Of a DNA stretch of 31,943 bases, positions 23,315-31,943 are shown one piece after another. This DNA comes from Candidatus Omnitrophota bacterium (GTDB lineage: Bacteria; Omnitrophota; Gorgyraeia; Gygaellales; Profunditerraquicolaceae). The stretch covers positions 1-31,943 of the forward strand of contig JALOBQ010000004.1 of NCBI GenBank assembly GCA_023228185.1, in the 5' to 3' direction. How positions within the stretch are numbered: the first letter of the stretch is position 1; each line of letters opens with the position of its first letter. Position numbers and translations under genes: made by a program. The notes beneath the pieces are model-generated. The model searched no databases, had not been told where the DNA came from, and worked only from the letters and a program-made list of their open reading frames with translations.

Positions 23315-24154
23315 ATGATTATGCGTAAAAGATTAATTTTAATATTTGTTATTTTAATGTTTTGCCGCGGCGTTTTGGCAGAGGAGAGTATGAATTTTGA
23401 CGTTCCTGTGCCCCCCGGTAGTAAATTTCTGGATAGTAAAGATTTATATTTTGGTAACCGTAATGTCAACTCTACTCTTTATGCCAGCGATGAAGAAGTT
23501 GGCCAAATCAGTAATTATTATCGTAGCTTTTTTGAAAAAGAAGGATTCCGTAAATTAATTGATTCGTTAGATGAAGCAACTAATCGGCAGACATTGCGTT
23601 TTCAACAGAATACTCTTGTTGTGAGTGTCGTTATTTTTATCAAGGATAAACAGGCAAATATAGCAATTTCTAAATATTTGCAGTTAGCCGGAGAACCTGC
23701 TATCGAAGACACTAAGCCTTCAGTAAACGATACACTGATGCAATTGCCGACAGAGGATGTTCCGGGCAGAGATTATCTGCCTCGGCTTCCGCAAAGTGTG
23801 CGGATTATGAGCCTTGAACGGGATAAAACCGTAACGATCGTATATACCACGGCTTTAAGCGTAGCTGATGTCGTTAATTTTTATCGTCAAAATATGGCTG
23901 ATGACGGTTGGGATATTTTGAATCAATCGGCAGTTGGCGAAGCCACTCAGGAGTATATGAAAGCCAATGGCAAGAAGGATCTTGGCATCGAGCTTCCGTT
24001 TTCTGACGGTGAGGATCTTGGGCAAGTAGTTAATGACAGCTATATCTTAAATTTTGAGAAGGGCTCCGAAAAAGCAGAAACAACCATCTTACCTAATTTT
24101 ACTTCCCGAGAGCGCGGTTCAATGGTACAAATATCTTATCATAAAGCAGAATGA
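23315..24154 (+). CDS. Secreted protein with a duplicated domain, function unknown
   Basis: 279 aa. Signal peptide 1-22 (ends VLA-EE); the true start could be the ATG two codons later. Two related halves are visible: about 28-122 (DVPVPPGSKFL, YASDEEVGQISNYYRSFFEKEGF) and about 152-277 (LPRLPQSVRIM, YTTALSVADVVNFYRQNMADDGW). Each has a Pro-rich opening, a strand, and a helix of the type vxxFYrxxMxxxGW seen in several small periplasmic modules. There are no catalytic motifs. It abuts the TadG-like gene and overlaps the next prepilin gene by 4 nt, so it belongs to the pilus operon, perhaps as a periplasmic or outer-membrane accessory. Confidence 0.72.
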   Translation: MIMRKRLILIFVILMFCRGVLAEESMNFDVPVPPGSKFLDSKDLYFGNRNVNSTLYASDEEVGQISNYYRSFFEKEGFRKLIDSLDEATNRQTLRFQQNTLVVSVVIFIKDKQANIAISKYLQLAGEPAIEDTKPSVNDTLMQLPTEDVPGRDYLPRLPQSVRIMSLERDKTVTIVYTTALSVADVVNFYRQNMADDGWDILNQSAVGEATQEYMKANGKKDLGIELPFSDGEDLGQVVNDSYILNFEKGSEKAETTILPNFTSRERGSMVQISYHKAE

Positions 24155-24357
24155 TGAAAAAAAACGCCCAAGCTATCCTGGAATACACAATATTGCTTAT
24201 CATTATTATTGCATCTCTTATAATTATGCGCTATTATTTAAGAAATACCCTTGCTGGTAAATTGCGCGATAGCGCAGATAGCATAGGCCAGGGAGAAGTA
24301 TACCGGCCGTATATCGGCGGCACAAAAATTAATAAAGATATGGTAGAAAATCGATGA
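24151..24357 (+). CDS. Class III prepilin-like protein (68 aa)
   Basis: 68 aa. Leader MMKKNA, then Q-A-I-L-E-Y, a helix (TILLIIIIASLIIMRYYL) and RNTLAGKLRDSADSIGQGEVY, close to the extension of the pilins at 19170 and 19644. Glu is at mature +5. It is coupled on both sides by ATGA overlaps with the duplicated-domain protein and tadB, so its expression is tied to the motor genes and not to the main prepilin run. It is probably a minor pilin. Confidence 0.82.
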   Translation: MMKKNAQAILEYTILLIIIIASLIIMRYYLRNTLAGKLRDSADSIGQGEVYRPYIGGTKINKDMVENR

Positions 24358-25211
24358 TATTTCTTGCTATATTCATAGCAATCTTCTTCTCGTTATATAT
24401 GCTCTCGGATTTTTTTATCGAGCATATCTTCCCATCCATAATCAGTTTCTACGATAAAATGCAGTCCAAACGTACCGGCCATATCAAGGCCCAGTTGGAG
24501 GAATCTTTTGTCTTCTGGGAGAAAAAACGCTTGATGCTGGTATATCTATCTCCGGTAATTTTTGCCGGAGCGGGTTTTATTTTATCTCAGCATATCCTGG
24601 GTGCTTTGGCTGGGTTTTTAGTAGGTATTGCCTTTCCGGGGTTTATGGTAAAAATGGCTTATCAAAACAGAATAAAGAAGTTCCAGGGCCAGTTAGTTGA
24701 CGGTTTAAGCATGCTTTCCTCTTCTTTGAAGGCAGGTTTAAGTTTTATTCAGGCAATTGAAGTGCTCTGTGAAGAAATGCCCCCGCCGATTTCTCAGGAA
24801 TTTAAACTTATCTTAAAAGAAAATAAATGGGGAATGAGCCTGGAGGAGTCTTTAATCAAACTGCGCAAAAGAATCCCTTTGGAAGAATCTAACCTTTTAG
24901 TCAGCTCCATACTTATTGCCCGGGAATCCGGAGGCGAACTGCCTAAAGTTCTTCTACGGCTGACATCCACTATTCGTGATAATATTAAACTGAAAGAAAA
25001 GATTTCCACGCTTACCCTGCAGGGAAGGTTACAGGGGTTAATTATGATGTTTCTACCGGTAGGTTTTAGCTATTTTATTTACAAACAGAATCCGGATCAC
25101 TTCACAATTATGTGGCAGAATTCTACAGGACGGCTTTTTGTGATCATCGCGATATGTTTGCAAATTGCCGGGATGATTATTATCAAGAAGGTGAGCACAA
25201 TCCGCATATGA
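24354..25211 (+). CDS. tadB: Tad pilus inner-membrane platform protein TadB
   Basis: 285 aa. N-terminal membrane helix, a cytoplasmic segment, helices about 57-98, then a T2SSF domain (about 110-235: LVDGLSMLSSSLKAGLSFIQAIEVLCEEMPPPISQEF, WGMSLEESLIKLRKRIP, ESGGELPKVLLRLTSTIRD), and two C-terminal membrane helices. TadB and TadC together form the platform that the CpaF ATPase acts on during fibre assembly. The start overlaps the previous gene by 4 nt (ATGA), and tadC begins 20 nt after its stop. Confidence 0.94.
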   Translation: MIFLAIFIAIFFSLYMLSDFFIEHIFPSIISFYDKMQSKRTGHIKAQLEESFVFWEKKRLMLVYLSPVIFAGAGFILSQHILGALAGFLVGIAFPGFMVKMAYQNRIKKFQGQLVDGLSMLSSSLKAGLSFIQAIEVLCEEMPPPISQEFKLILKENKWGMSLEESLIKLRKRIPLEESNLLVSSILIARESGGELPKVLLRLTSTIRDNIKLKEKISTLTLQGRLQGLIMMFLPVGFSYFIYKQNPDHFTIMWQNSTGRLFVIIAICLQIAGMIIIKKVSTIRI

Positions 25212-25231
25212 TTTTCAGGGAGAAAAAATAA

Positions 25232-26101
25232 GTGTTATATATGATCATGGCATTAATTGCCGCAGCAATTTTTTTAATTACTTATAATATTCTGCAGGCC
25301 AGGCAAGAACCGCGGCTGAAACTATCCGACGCTTTTCCTAAACAAAACAATTTTCGGCTGATTAATTTTAAAAAATCGCGTTTTTACGGCGGGCTGCTCA
25401 AAGGTAGTTTACCCGTGATTAAGCCATTGCTAAATCTGCCGTATTTCGTTAATTTACAGGTAGAGACAGAAGTTTTGAGGCTGAAAATTGATCTCAACGG
25501 CTTTATGCTGGTTAAATTGGTGGTGATGATTTTGGTTCTTGCCGGAGCTTTTTATTTATTATCTCCGGCCTATGCGTTAATTAGCGGGTTGCTGGGTTTC
25601 TTCCTGCCGGATTTATTTATCTGGAGCAAGGTTAGAAAAAAGAAAGAGGCTATTGTCAGGGTGTTTCCTGAAACGATAGATTTGCTGGATATGTGCGTTA
25701 ATGCCGGGGCTGATTTCCTCTCGGCAATCAAATGGATTGTGGAGATAAGTTCTCCCAACCCTTTTGTTGAACAGCTATCAATCGTCTTAGGGGAGATTCA
25801 GGTTGGTAAAACGCGTTCCCAGGCATTAAAGGATATGGCTAACCGGCTTAAACTTGTCGATATCAGCAGTTTTGTGCGCGCGATCATTCAATCAGAAAGA
25901 ATGGGCACTTCTATCGAAGAAGCTTTCCGCAATCTTTCTGAAGATACGCGGGATAAGCGTTTTCAATCCGGAGAGCGTTACGCGATAAAGGCGTCATTAA
26001 AAATACTTTTTCCGCTTATTTTCTGTATATTGCCTGCGATATTAATTGTTGTTGCCGGCCCGATCATTATCAAATTTTCCACAGGGGGATTGATTCCTTA
26101 A
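25232..26101 (+). CDS. tadC: Tad pilus inner-membrane platform protein TadC
   Basis: 289 aa from a GTG start with AGGGAG upstream; an ATG three codons later is an alternative. It has an N-terminal membrane helix, two helices around 90-130, a T2SSF domain (FPETIDLLDMCVNAGADFLSAIKWIVE, GEIQVGKTRSQALKDMANRL, ERMGTSIEEAFRNLSEDTRDKRFQSGE) and a C-terminal helix (LFPLIFCILPAILIVVAGPII). It pairs with TadB as the inner-membrane platform. It is the last core pilus gene in the window. Confidence 0.94.
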   Translation: MLYMIMALIAAAIFLITYNILQARQEPRLKLSDAFPKQNNFRLINFKKSRFYGGLLKGSLPVIKPLLNLPYFVNLQVETEVLRLKIDLNGFMLVKLVVMILVLAGAFYLLSPAYALISGLLGFFLPDLFIWSKVRKKKEAIVRVFPETIDLLDMCVNAGADFLSAIKWIVEISSPNPFVEQLSIVLGEIQVGKTRSQALKDMANRLKLVDISSFVRAIIQSERMGTSIEEAFRNLSEDTRDKRFQSGERYAIKASLKILFPLIFCILPAILIVVAGPIIIKFSTGGLIP

Positions 26102-26125
26102 GCAAATCTCAAAACTAAAATAAAA

Positions 26126-26656
26126 ATGCAGTTGTCTATTCTTAGAAAAATAAGTATTTTTTTATTCTTCATTTTGTTTTTCTCCGGCTGTACCCCGGAA
26201 TGGCGGCGTTATGATAACAAAGAATTTAAATTTTCTATACTATTGCCTGGTTCCTGGAAAATCGAACAGGGAGCTTTCAACACCATAGTAATGGCTCTGC
26301 CTGTTGGACAGAAAAATAATCTTGTTTCTAACCGGAGTATAAATGTTATTGTTACGGAGTTGTCTGAAGATTTTTCGCTGAACACTTTTTTTGAATTGAA
26401 TAAAGAGGAGTTGCAGCGCACTTTGGTTGTGGATAATCAGATTTATGATGGGGAAATATATGCCGGGCCTTTATTAGGAAAATGGGTTATCTTTGAACAT
26501 CTGCTGGAGAAAGTAAGATTAAAAACGATTAGCGCGGTTTGGATGAAAGGCCGGCGGATTTATACTGTTACCTGCTCCTGTCAGTTAGAAGATTTTGCGA
26601 AATACAAGCCTGTTTTTGATAAAGTATTACGCAGTTTACGTATCAAACAATCCTAA
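26126..26656 (+). CDS. Lipoprotein, PsbP/DcrB-like fold suspected
   Basis: 176 aa. A lipoprotein signal ends in FSG-C22. The mature part opens YDNKEFKFSILLPGSWKIE, followed by strands (SINVIVTELSEDFSLNTFFELNKEELQ, GKWVIFEHLLEKVRLKTISAVWMKGRRIYTVTCSC) and ends FDKVLRSLRI. This order resembles DUF1795/PsbP-like modules, which are often small envelope lipoproteins of unknown role. It lies 24 nt after tadC and is probably the end of the operon; no strong terminator follows. The fold call is an inference from the pattern alone. Confidence 0.75.
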   Translation: MQLSILRKISIFLFFILFFSGCTPEWRRYDNKEFKFSILLPGSWKIEQGAFNTIVMALPVGQKNNLVSNRSINVIVTELSEDFSLNTFFELNKEELQRTLVVDNQIYDGEIYAGPLLGKWVIFEHLLEKVRLKTISAVWMKGRRIYTVTCSCQLEDFAKYKPVFDKVLRSLRIKQS

Positions 26657-26700
26657 CCACTATCACCACCTATCCCAACGTATAATTCAAACTCATTGAT

Positions 26701-26760
26701 TGGACATTTAATACAAAAAATTAATGTCCAAAATGCATTTAATTCATTATAAATTGTCCA
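26701..26760 (+). repeat. TGGACATT/AATGTCCA inverted repeat plus a third TGTCCA site
   Basis: TGGACATT (26701-26708) and AATGTCCA (26723-26730) are perfect inverted copies 14 nt apart. ATTGTCCA recurs at 26753-26760. No T-run follows the hairpin, so a protein-binding site is as likely as a terminator. Confidence 0.45.
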
Positions 26761-26918
26761 AAAAGAAGTAATAATTGCTTTATTCTAAAATTTTGCAGTT
26801 TATTTGATAAAATTATTTGTTATTTTGATTTGTATTTTAATTAAAAATGTTTTTTAAATAGATAAAATGTTGGTAAATTATAAAAAGAAAGCGCTACCCT
26901 AATTACTGAATTTACACC

Positions 26919-26946
26919 TTGTTAGATAATATACTTATGTTATACT
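26919..26946 (+). promoter_or_regulatory. Possible promoter of the giant secreted protein gene
   Basis: TTGTTA (26919-26924), 16-bp spacer, TATACT (26941-26946), about 55 nt before the ATG at 27003. The background is so AT-rich that chance matches are likely. Confidence 0.4.
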
Positions 26947-27002
26947 TTTGATACTTAATAGAGATTAGTTAATTTATTTAAGTATAGAAAAAAGGATCTA
27001 AA

Positions 27003-30000
27003 ATGAGGCAGAATAATTTTTCAGTTTTTAATTTTTTTAAGAAATCCAGGTGGCTGTGTATTCTTATAGCTGCCATCTTCTTTTTGAATATTTGTTCTCC
27101 TGCCTGGGCAAGGGATGGGAACTATGGGCCAAAAAGTGCAGGGCATATGTTTGCCTCCGGAGCTATCACAGGAGCAATGCTCGCTGTAAGCGTTGCCATC
27201 GCCAATGAGGCAGCAGCCTGGGGAGTTCTGACTGCTTCTGTCGCAAGCGATATTACAGGTTACATAATGTATTATTACCATTACGGCAATTATGGACAGA
27301 CGCAAAAGATCCTGGGCGTGGAACTTAAGGTTGGTAATATGAAGATTACCAAGGGCCAATTTAGTTCAATGGTTGTCGGGACCATCGCGGGATGTTTGGC
27401 AAGTTTTGCTGCAGGGAAATTAAGCAAAAGTAATCTCGCTGGAAAAATGCAGCCAGCATCATCAGCTGAAGGCGCGGAAACTGCGGCTCCTGGAGGGTCG
27501 GCGTCAAATATTGCTACTAATACAGCAACTACAGCTTCCTCGAGCATTAATTTACAAAAATTATCATCTGCGGGATTAATCTCCGGCATTGCCAGCGCCA
27601 CAATGACCTTAATAATTAATATTGCTAAATCTGTATTAAAACTTTCTCTGAAGAGCCTTGGAAAAGGCTTTATTGATTTTGTCAAATCGCTTGGCAAGGC
27701 TGCCGCAAATTTTTTCTATAAAATTATACATCCTGGGCAATACATAAAATTGAAAATTAATAATTTAGCAGACAAATTTAAGGCGATGAAAAATGGCAGG
27801 CAAAGCCTTCCTGCTAATCCCAGTTTCCGTTATGGAAGAAATGGGGATTATGGCCAGTTATTAAAACAGATAGCCTCGGATTTAATGACTAATTTTACCA
27901 AGATGTTTATTTACGAATATATCAGGCAGAATTTAGAGCATGGCATTTATACCAAAAAGGGTAAAAAAATAATCGGGCCGGTAGATGAAGCGGTTGCGTC
28001 AATGGTCGCAGATATGGTTTCCAAAGAAGTTACTGCCGGCGTATCCATGGCGGTGCATGATTCCGCGGCTAAAATAACCCATCAGGCAGTGGATGCTCAA
28101 CTGGGGTTTGTTAAAAAAGGCGAGTTCGACCCTAATAAATCTATTGAAGGGCTCACGGAATCCGGCGGCAAACAAGCCGTCAGCTTAAACCAACTGGCAA
28201 ACGATAAGAAATTAATGGAATCTGTTTCCGGCGGCAAGCAGCTTACTGCAACCGATACGTTTGACATAGACGTGGCTGGGCAGAATGTTACGGTTAGAGG
28301 AGACCAAATTGACGCTTCAATGATCAAACAACTGCAGGCTTTTTCTAATTTTAATACGGCAATAGGAGAGGCAGGTAAAAACGCAAACACAGTCCTTAGC
28401 AATACGGCCAACAAAAAACCTGTTACTGTCCAGGAATTGCATAATGCCGGCATTGAGATTACGGCAAAGGGAACAATCTCCGCAAAGAAGGCTGATCGCC
28501 AGGGTATGCTTTTAGTGACCCGGAATGATAACAGTAAAGTGAAAGTAGATATTACTGGATTTGATGCTAACGATATTAAAAGCATTACCAATTATTCCAA
28601 GTCAATGGATACGGCTTTAAAAACAGCAGGTGAATATGGGCTTTTGGTTATGGGCGATCCACGACAGTCCATAACTATTAATGTTACCAATATAGAAAAT
28701 AGGACAATACCTGAGGCTGAGGCTTTTAAGCTTGGAATAAAAAAAGAAGCAGAAGGTAATTTATCTTCGATAACAGGCACTCTTGTTACTGCGGATGGCC
28801 GGACAATCAAAAGCTTTAAACAATCGGCTACTAATCCGGGCTTTATCGAATTAGAAGTTTTTGGCCCCAGTTCAAAAAGAAATATTGATATCCAGACATT
28901 CGCCGGCTTATCGACTATTGCTGTCAGCGATAACAAAATAGAGCCGAATAAAATGCTTGAGTTTACTTTGGCCGGAGGCAGCCGCGTGGCGATTTCCGGG
29001 GAAGCTATAAATGGCACGGTATTGAATAAATTAAAAGGCTACCACACTTTACTTAATTCTACTACTTATCGCGAGTTATTTCAGATGACTGGAGGCTTGC
29101 CATATAATATAAATGGCGAAGATATAAATACGATGAGTGTGACTAGAGCGAGTTTTGAAGCTGTGCGCAATATGGGCTTGTCTCCGGTTGTAGCCACAGC
29201 CACACGCATTGCTTTGCTTGAGTTATTAAGCGGCAAAGAAGGTTTTCACATCCATCGAGGGGACAATCGGCATCGTATTTTTGAAAATTCATGGAAAATG
29301 GCAGTGGCTGGAGCCGGGGCAAATATTGTTACCGACGCTTTTAATAATTTAGATTCTCTGCAGGAAAAAATATACGGTTTAGGATCCGGGCAGAATCATC
29401 TACGCTCAAGAGGCCAGTTATCTTACGCGCAGTATATAGGAAAGCGGACATTGGAGGAGAGCGGTGCGTTATTAAGCCAACTGGCTTGGTTAAATTATTG
29501 TAAACAAAGAGATCTCAGCCCGGATGCTGTTGATGAACTGCAGCATTTAGCTTGGTCAAGTTTTTCTGCCAGCGCCGTGGATTTATTCAGGCAGAATAGG
29601 GTTTTGCCTACCGATATTACCGGAGTAGAGACGACAAACAACCAGATAAGCGCAAGCGATAATTTAGCCAGGAATATTACTCTTTTTCCCGGCAGTGTTT
29701 TAGGGCGCTTGGCGGATCAATTTATCGAGGCTTCTGTAGACGCTCTTCCCTTTTCTCCTTCATTGCGTTCTCCCGGCACAGGTTTGAATGCTTTTATGAA
29801 TCAGCAAGCTATGCAGGATAATTATATTTACTATATTGATGCTCTTGCCCGGGGGGGTTCTGCGGTAGATGCTACACTAATGCCGTTAGCGGCGAATTTA
29901 AATTCCAGGTCAAATTCCGTTTTAGGCCAGTCGCTTTCCTCAGCCGTATATAATTACGCGCTGCCAAAAACATTACGTTCTTACGCATTATTCACCAAAA

Positions 30001-31943
30001 ATAGTGTATTGGATTATACTATGCAGCTGGAAGAAAATTCGGATAACGATCTGGCTGATAGAGAAAAAGTCAAGTCTGGGATATCTGAGATGAAGGCAAC
30101 AGTTGGAAATAAGGATGATGAAAAATCGGGCCCTAAAATCACTATTAAATCTGCCCAAGGAGAAGTAAATTCAGATATCGAAAAAGTTGAAGGTATTATT
30201 GACGAGCCTTCTTTTAAAGCTACTTATAGTTTTTCAAAAGCAGGAGTTTCGCAAGGGCAGGAAACTTATGGTAAGGCATTGCTGGCATACGTTACGTCAG
30301 TAAGCAAAGATAAACCAACTGAGAGCACTACTGTTCCTGTATACGCGTCCAAGATGACCAAGCTTGAAGAAGCTACCGTTGATCAGTATGGCAGGCTGCA
30401 AAATACCTATTATTATGATTCAAATGAAGAGAAATTTGATAAATACACGCAGCATTTTTATGGGCCGTTTGGCCATCAGCTTTCCGTGACCAAGGATTCT
30501 ACGCAAGAGGCTCTGCCGCCAGTACAACAATTATCTACCAGTTGGAAGTCCGCAGTTGCTGGATATTGGGATAAATTAGCGGTAGATTTCTCTCCTGCTG
30601 TTGATATGAAGCCTGCAGATTTGGCAAAAAAACTTGGTGTTGAGTTAAGCGGTGATGAAAATCCCGAAGTGCTAAAGAGTAAATTCATCAGTTATGTGGA
30701 AAGTCAACTTGAAAAAGGCAATGCTGATATTATTAAAAACATCAGCATTGAGGTCGAAGCAATCGCTAAGGATAAAAGCGTCATCGCCAGCGAAAGTAAA
30801 GTTGCCTCAGGTTTCAGAGAATTTATACCGACGGGAAAAATTGTTAAAGATAGTAAAGGAAACAGGAATTTTGTTTTGGATAAAAATTCGGATATATTTA
30901 CCAAAGCCCTGCCGCAAGCTCAGGAATCTTTATTAAAGGGCGGTAGTATAAATATGAACGGCAAAGACCTCAAAGCATTGCAGTTATCCCGCGATGAAGG
31001 AATTGCCCTTGTTGCGCGGTTAGATGAGAAATATGTGGCTAGCGATAATACAGAAAGATCATATAAACAAGATATAGAACAGCTTACCAATCGAACCTGG
31101 GGCAAATCCGGTAAAACTGATGAAAAATCTCTTTATGCTGTTCTTTACGCGTATATGATGCTTAATCCGCAAGCAGACGGACGTGCATGGAAAGACCTTA
31201 CCAGCGAAGAAAAACATAAAGTTCTTTATGGAGTAACCGGTTGGAGGTTAGCAACAGCGCCACTTTACGATAGGGATAACGTTAAACAAACCCTGGAGAA
31301 ATCGTTTAATAATACGAATGTTACGTATCTGGGCAGCCGCGCTGATATCATTGATTTGGCTAAAGTGCAAACAATTTATGTGCCTGGCATAAGCAATCCG
31401 GGTAAGCAGGTTAAAACGCCTGAAGTTATGCCCATGCCAGTGTATGAAACTGTTATCAGCGCACCAAGCGGCCCGAACTATTTTTATGATTTGAATCTTT
31501 ATTCTACAGGTTCAGGCTATAGCCCTTATTCCGGGCCGGCCCTTCAGGTAAATGCCGGAGGGACAGACTCCGGATTAGCTGACGGTTTCAGCCAGGCAAG
31601 CAGTGTTTCAGCCAGTAAGTATCAAATGTTTAAGAACAAATTTTCTAGCGGGATCAGTGAATTTTTGAATCAGATTACCCTGCCTTCATGGTCGGTGGAT
31701 ATAGCAAAAAATGAATCCGGGAATTTAGTTCCTTCTGTTAATAAATATTTTTATGATGATGACACGATCAGCCGCGAGATTGGCAATAAAGCCGGTTCAG
31801 ATTATGAATTAAAACAAGATATCAGCGATCTAAAGAATATCCAACTTTATTATGTTCCGAATATCGTTGGCAATAAGTTAACGTTTGTTTCCGGTGCTCC
31901 TGGGGATAATCAGAATTATTATTATTCTTTCTATAAAAATTAT
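27003..31943 (+). CDS. Giant secreted protein, N-terminal 1647 codons (partial)
   Basis: Open from the ATG at 27003 to the window end with no in-frame stop; AAAGGA lies 7 nt upstream. A signal peptide of about 36 aa (basic KKSR, hydrophobic WLCILIAAIFFLNI, cleavage after PAWA) targets it for export. Residues about 50-92, 122-140 and 188-215 are hydrophobic, Gly/Ala-rich segments that could cross or insert into a membrane. After that come several hundred residues of mixed alpha/beta character rich in Asn, Ser and Lys with few cysteines, a helical Gln/Leu region around 725-900, and Tyr-rich segments near the window end. I recognise no catalytic motif, no RHS or cadherin repeats and no clear internal repeat. 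It follows the pilus operon across an AT-rich gap. A surface or envelope-spanning protein of unknown role is the cautious call. Confidence 0.85.
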   Translation, partial: MRQNNFSVFNFFKKSRWLCILIAAIFFLNICSPAWARDGNYGPKSAGHMFASGAITGAMLAVSVAIANEAAAWGVLTASVASDITGYIMYYYHYGNYGQTQKILGVELKVGNMKITKGQFSSMVVGTIAGCLASFAAGKLSKSNLAGKMQPASSAEGAETAAPGGSASNIATNTATTASSSINLQKLSSAGLISGIASATMTLIINIAKSVLKLSLKSLGKGFIDFVKSLGKAAANFFYKIIHPGQYIKLKINNLADKFKAMKNGRQSLPANPSFRYGRNGDYGQLLKQIASDLMTNFTKMFIYEYIRQNLEHGIYTKKGKKIIGPVDEAVASMVADMVSKEVTAGVSMAVHDSAAKITHQAVDAQLGFVKKGEFDPNKSIEGLTESGGKQAVSLNQLANDKKLMESVSGGKQLTATDTFDIDVAGQNVTVRGDQIDASMIKQLQAFSNFNTAIGEAGKNANTVLSNTANKKPVTVQELHNAGIEITAKGTISAKKADRQGMLLVTRNDNSKVKVDITGFDANDIKSITNYSKSMDTALKTAGEYGLLVMGDPRQSITINVTNIENRTIPEAEAFKLGIKKEAEGNLSSITGTLVTADGRTIKSFKQSATNPGFIELEVFGPSSKRNIDIQTFAGLSTIAVSDNKIEPNKMLEFTLAGGSRVAISGEAINGTVLNKLKGYHTLLNSTTYRELFQMTGGLPYNINGEDINTMSVTRASFEAVRNMGLSPVVATATRIALLELLSGKEGFHIHRGDNRHRIFENSWKMAVAGAGANIVTDAFNNLDSLQEKIYGLGSGQNHLRSRGQLSYAQYIGKRTLEESGALLSQLAWLNYCKQRDLSPDAVDELQHLAWSSFSASAVDLFRQNRVLPTDITGVETTNNQISASDNLARNITLFPGSVLGRLADQFIEASVDALPFSPSLRSPGTGLNAFMNQQAMQDNYIYYIDALARGGSAVDATLMPLAANLNSRSNSVLGQSLSSAVYNYALPKTLRSYALFTKNSVLDYTMQLEENSDNDLADREKVKSGISEMKATVGNKDDEKSGPKITIKSAQGEVNSDIEKVEGIIDEPSFKATYSFSKAGVSQGQETYGKALLAYVTSVSKDKPTESTTVPVYASKMTKLEEATVDQYGRLQNTYYYDSNEEKFDKYTQHFYGPFGHQLSVTKDSTQEALPPVQQLSTSWKSAVAGYWDKLAVDFSPAVDMKPADLAKKLGVELSGDENPEVLKSKFISYVESQLEKGNADIIKNISIEVEAIAKDKSVIASESKVASGFREFIPTGKIVKDSKGNRNFVLDKNSDIFTKALPQAQESLLKGGSINMNGKDLKALQLSRDEGIALVARLDEKYVASDNTERSYKQDIEQLTNRTWGKSGKTDEKSLYAVLYAYMMLNPQADGRAWKDLTSEEKHKVLYGVTGWRLATAPLYDRDNVKQTLEKSFNNTNVTYLGSRADIIDLAKVQTIYVPGISNPGKQVKTPEVMPMPVYETVISAPSGPNYFYDLNLYSTGSGYSPYSGPALQVNAGGTDSGLADGFSQASSVSASKYQMFKNKFSSGISEFLNQITLPSWSVDIAKNESGNLVPSVNKYFYDDDTISREIGNKAGSDYELKQDISDLKNIQLYYVPNIVGNKLTFVSGAPGDNQNYYYSFYKNY

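Larger units (their letters stand above)
26657..27002 (+). other. AT-rich intergenic region
   Basis: 346 nt with no plausible gene on either strand. It is strikingly AT-rich compared with the flanking genes. It holds an inverted repeat with two arms plus a third TGTCCA copy (26701-26760), three ATACTT copies (26931, 26942, 26951) and a possible promoter for the large ORF. It separates the pilus operon from the giant gene and may be a regulatory hub. Confidence 0.6.

Noticed and set aside
27021..29017. Minus-strand ORFs of 112-164 codons opposite the giant gene
   Set aside because: They lie antisense to a continuous, signal-peptide-bearing frame, have low-complexity Ser/Leu-rich translations and no ribosome-binding sites; they are shadows.

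Overview
The window is a contiguous stretch of bacterial chromosome from a Gram-negative-type organism (it encodes a secretin, Lol-type lipoproteins and periplasmic chaperones). The layout of the Tad pilus locus, the many short class III prepilins with 'QSxxEY' heads and a 'KRxxQG' tail after the helix, and a very long secreted ORF beside it resemble Candidatus Omnitrophota (OP3) genomes. That assignment is an inference from gene style; no 16S rRNA or other phylogenetic marker gene is present to settle it.

Left part (1-6560): the 3' end of a membrane pyrophosphatase (hppA) with a strong terminator; a membrane-anchored class A beta-lactamase-fold serine hydrolase; a P2-like cation-transporting P-type ATPase; a tRNA-Leu(GAG) with clear promoter and terminator; and a gene that looks like a domesticated transposase (HTH, long coiled coil, RNase H-like domain with an eroded active site).

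Minus-strand signalling operon (6558-10158): FIST-domain protein, GAF histidine kinase, then a REC-GGDEF response regulator. The genes are coupled by a 4-nt overlap and a 2-nt gap, and a consensus promoter lies directly in front of a nearly leaderless ATG.

Intergenic tRNA region (10159-10604): one intact tRNA-Glu(CTC) lies between two tRNA remnants. Each remnant is split by a 58-67 nt element made of two tandem hairpins bounded by TCCCG...CGGGA. This is the most unusual non-coding structure seen.

Tad pilus locus (about 10605-26656, plus strand): a small membrane protein, two paralogous parvulin-type lipoproteins flanking a DUF192 protein, CpaB, a CpaC-type secretin with a C-terminal TonB-like domain, and a CpaE-CpaF fused ATPase. 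Next come a promoter with two dyads and a leader ending in a terminator, then a run of class III prepilin-like genes with TadE-like and TadG-like proteins, and finally TadB, TadC and a lipoprotein. Together they would make a secretin-gated Tad/Flp-type pilus: the ATPase and TadB/TadC form the inner-membrane motor, CpaB and the secretin form the outer-membrane channel, and about nine prepilin-like proteins supply fibre and tip subunits. No prepilin peptidase gene lies in the window. A link between the GGDEF operon and pilus control is plausible from proximity only.

Right end (26657-31943): an AT-rich intergenic region, then a signal-peptide-bearing ORF of at least 1647 codons that runs off the window, with no recognised domain.
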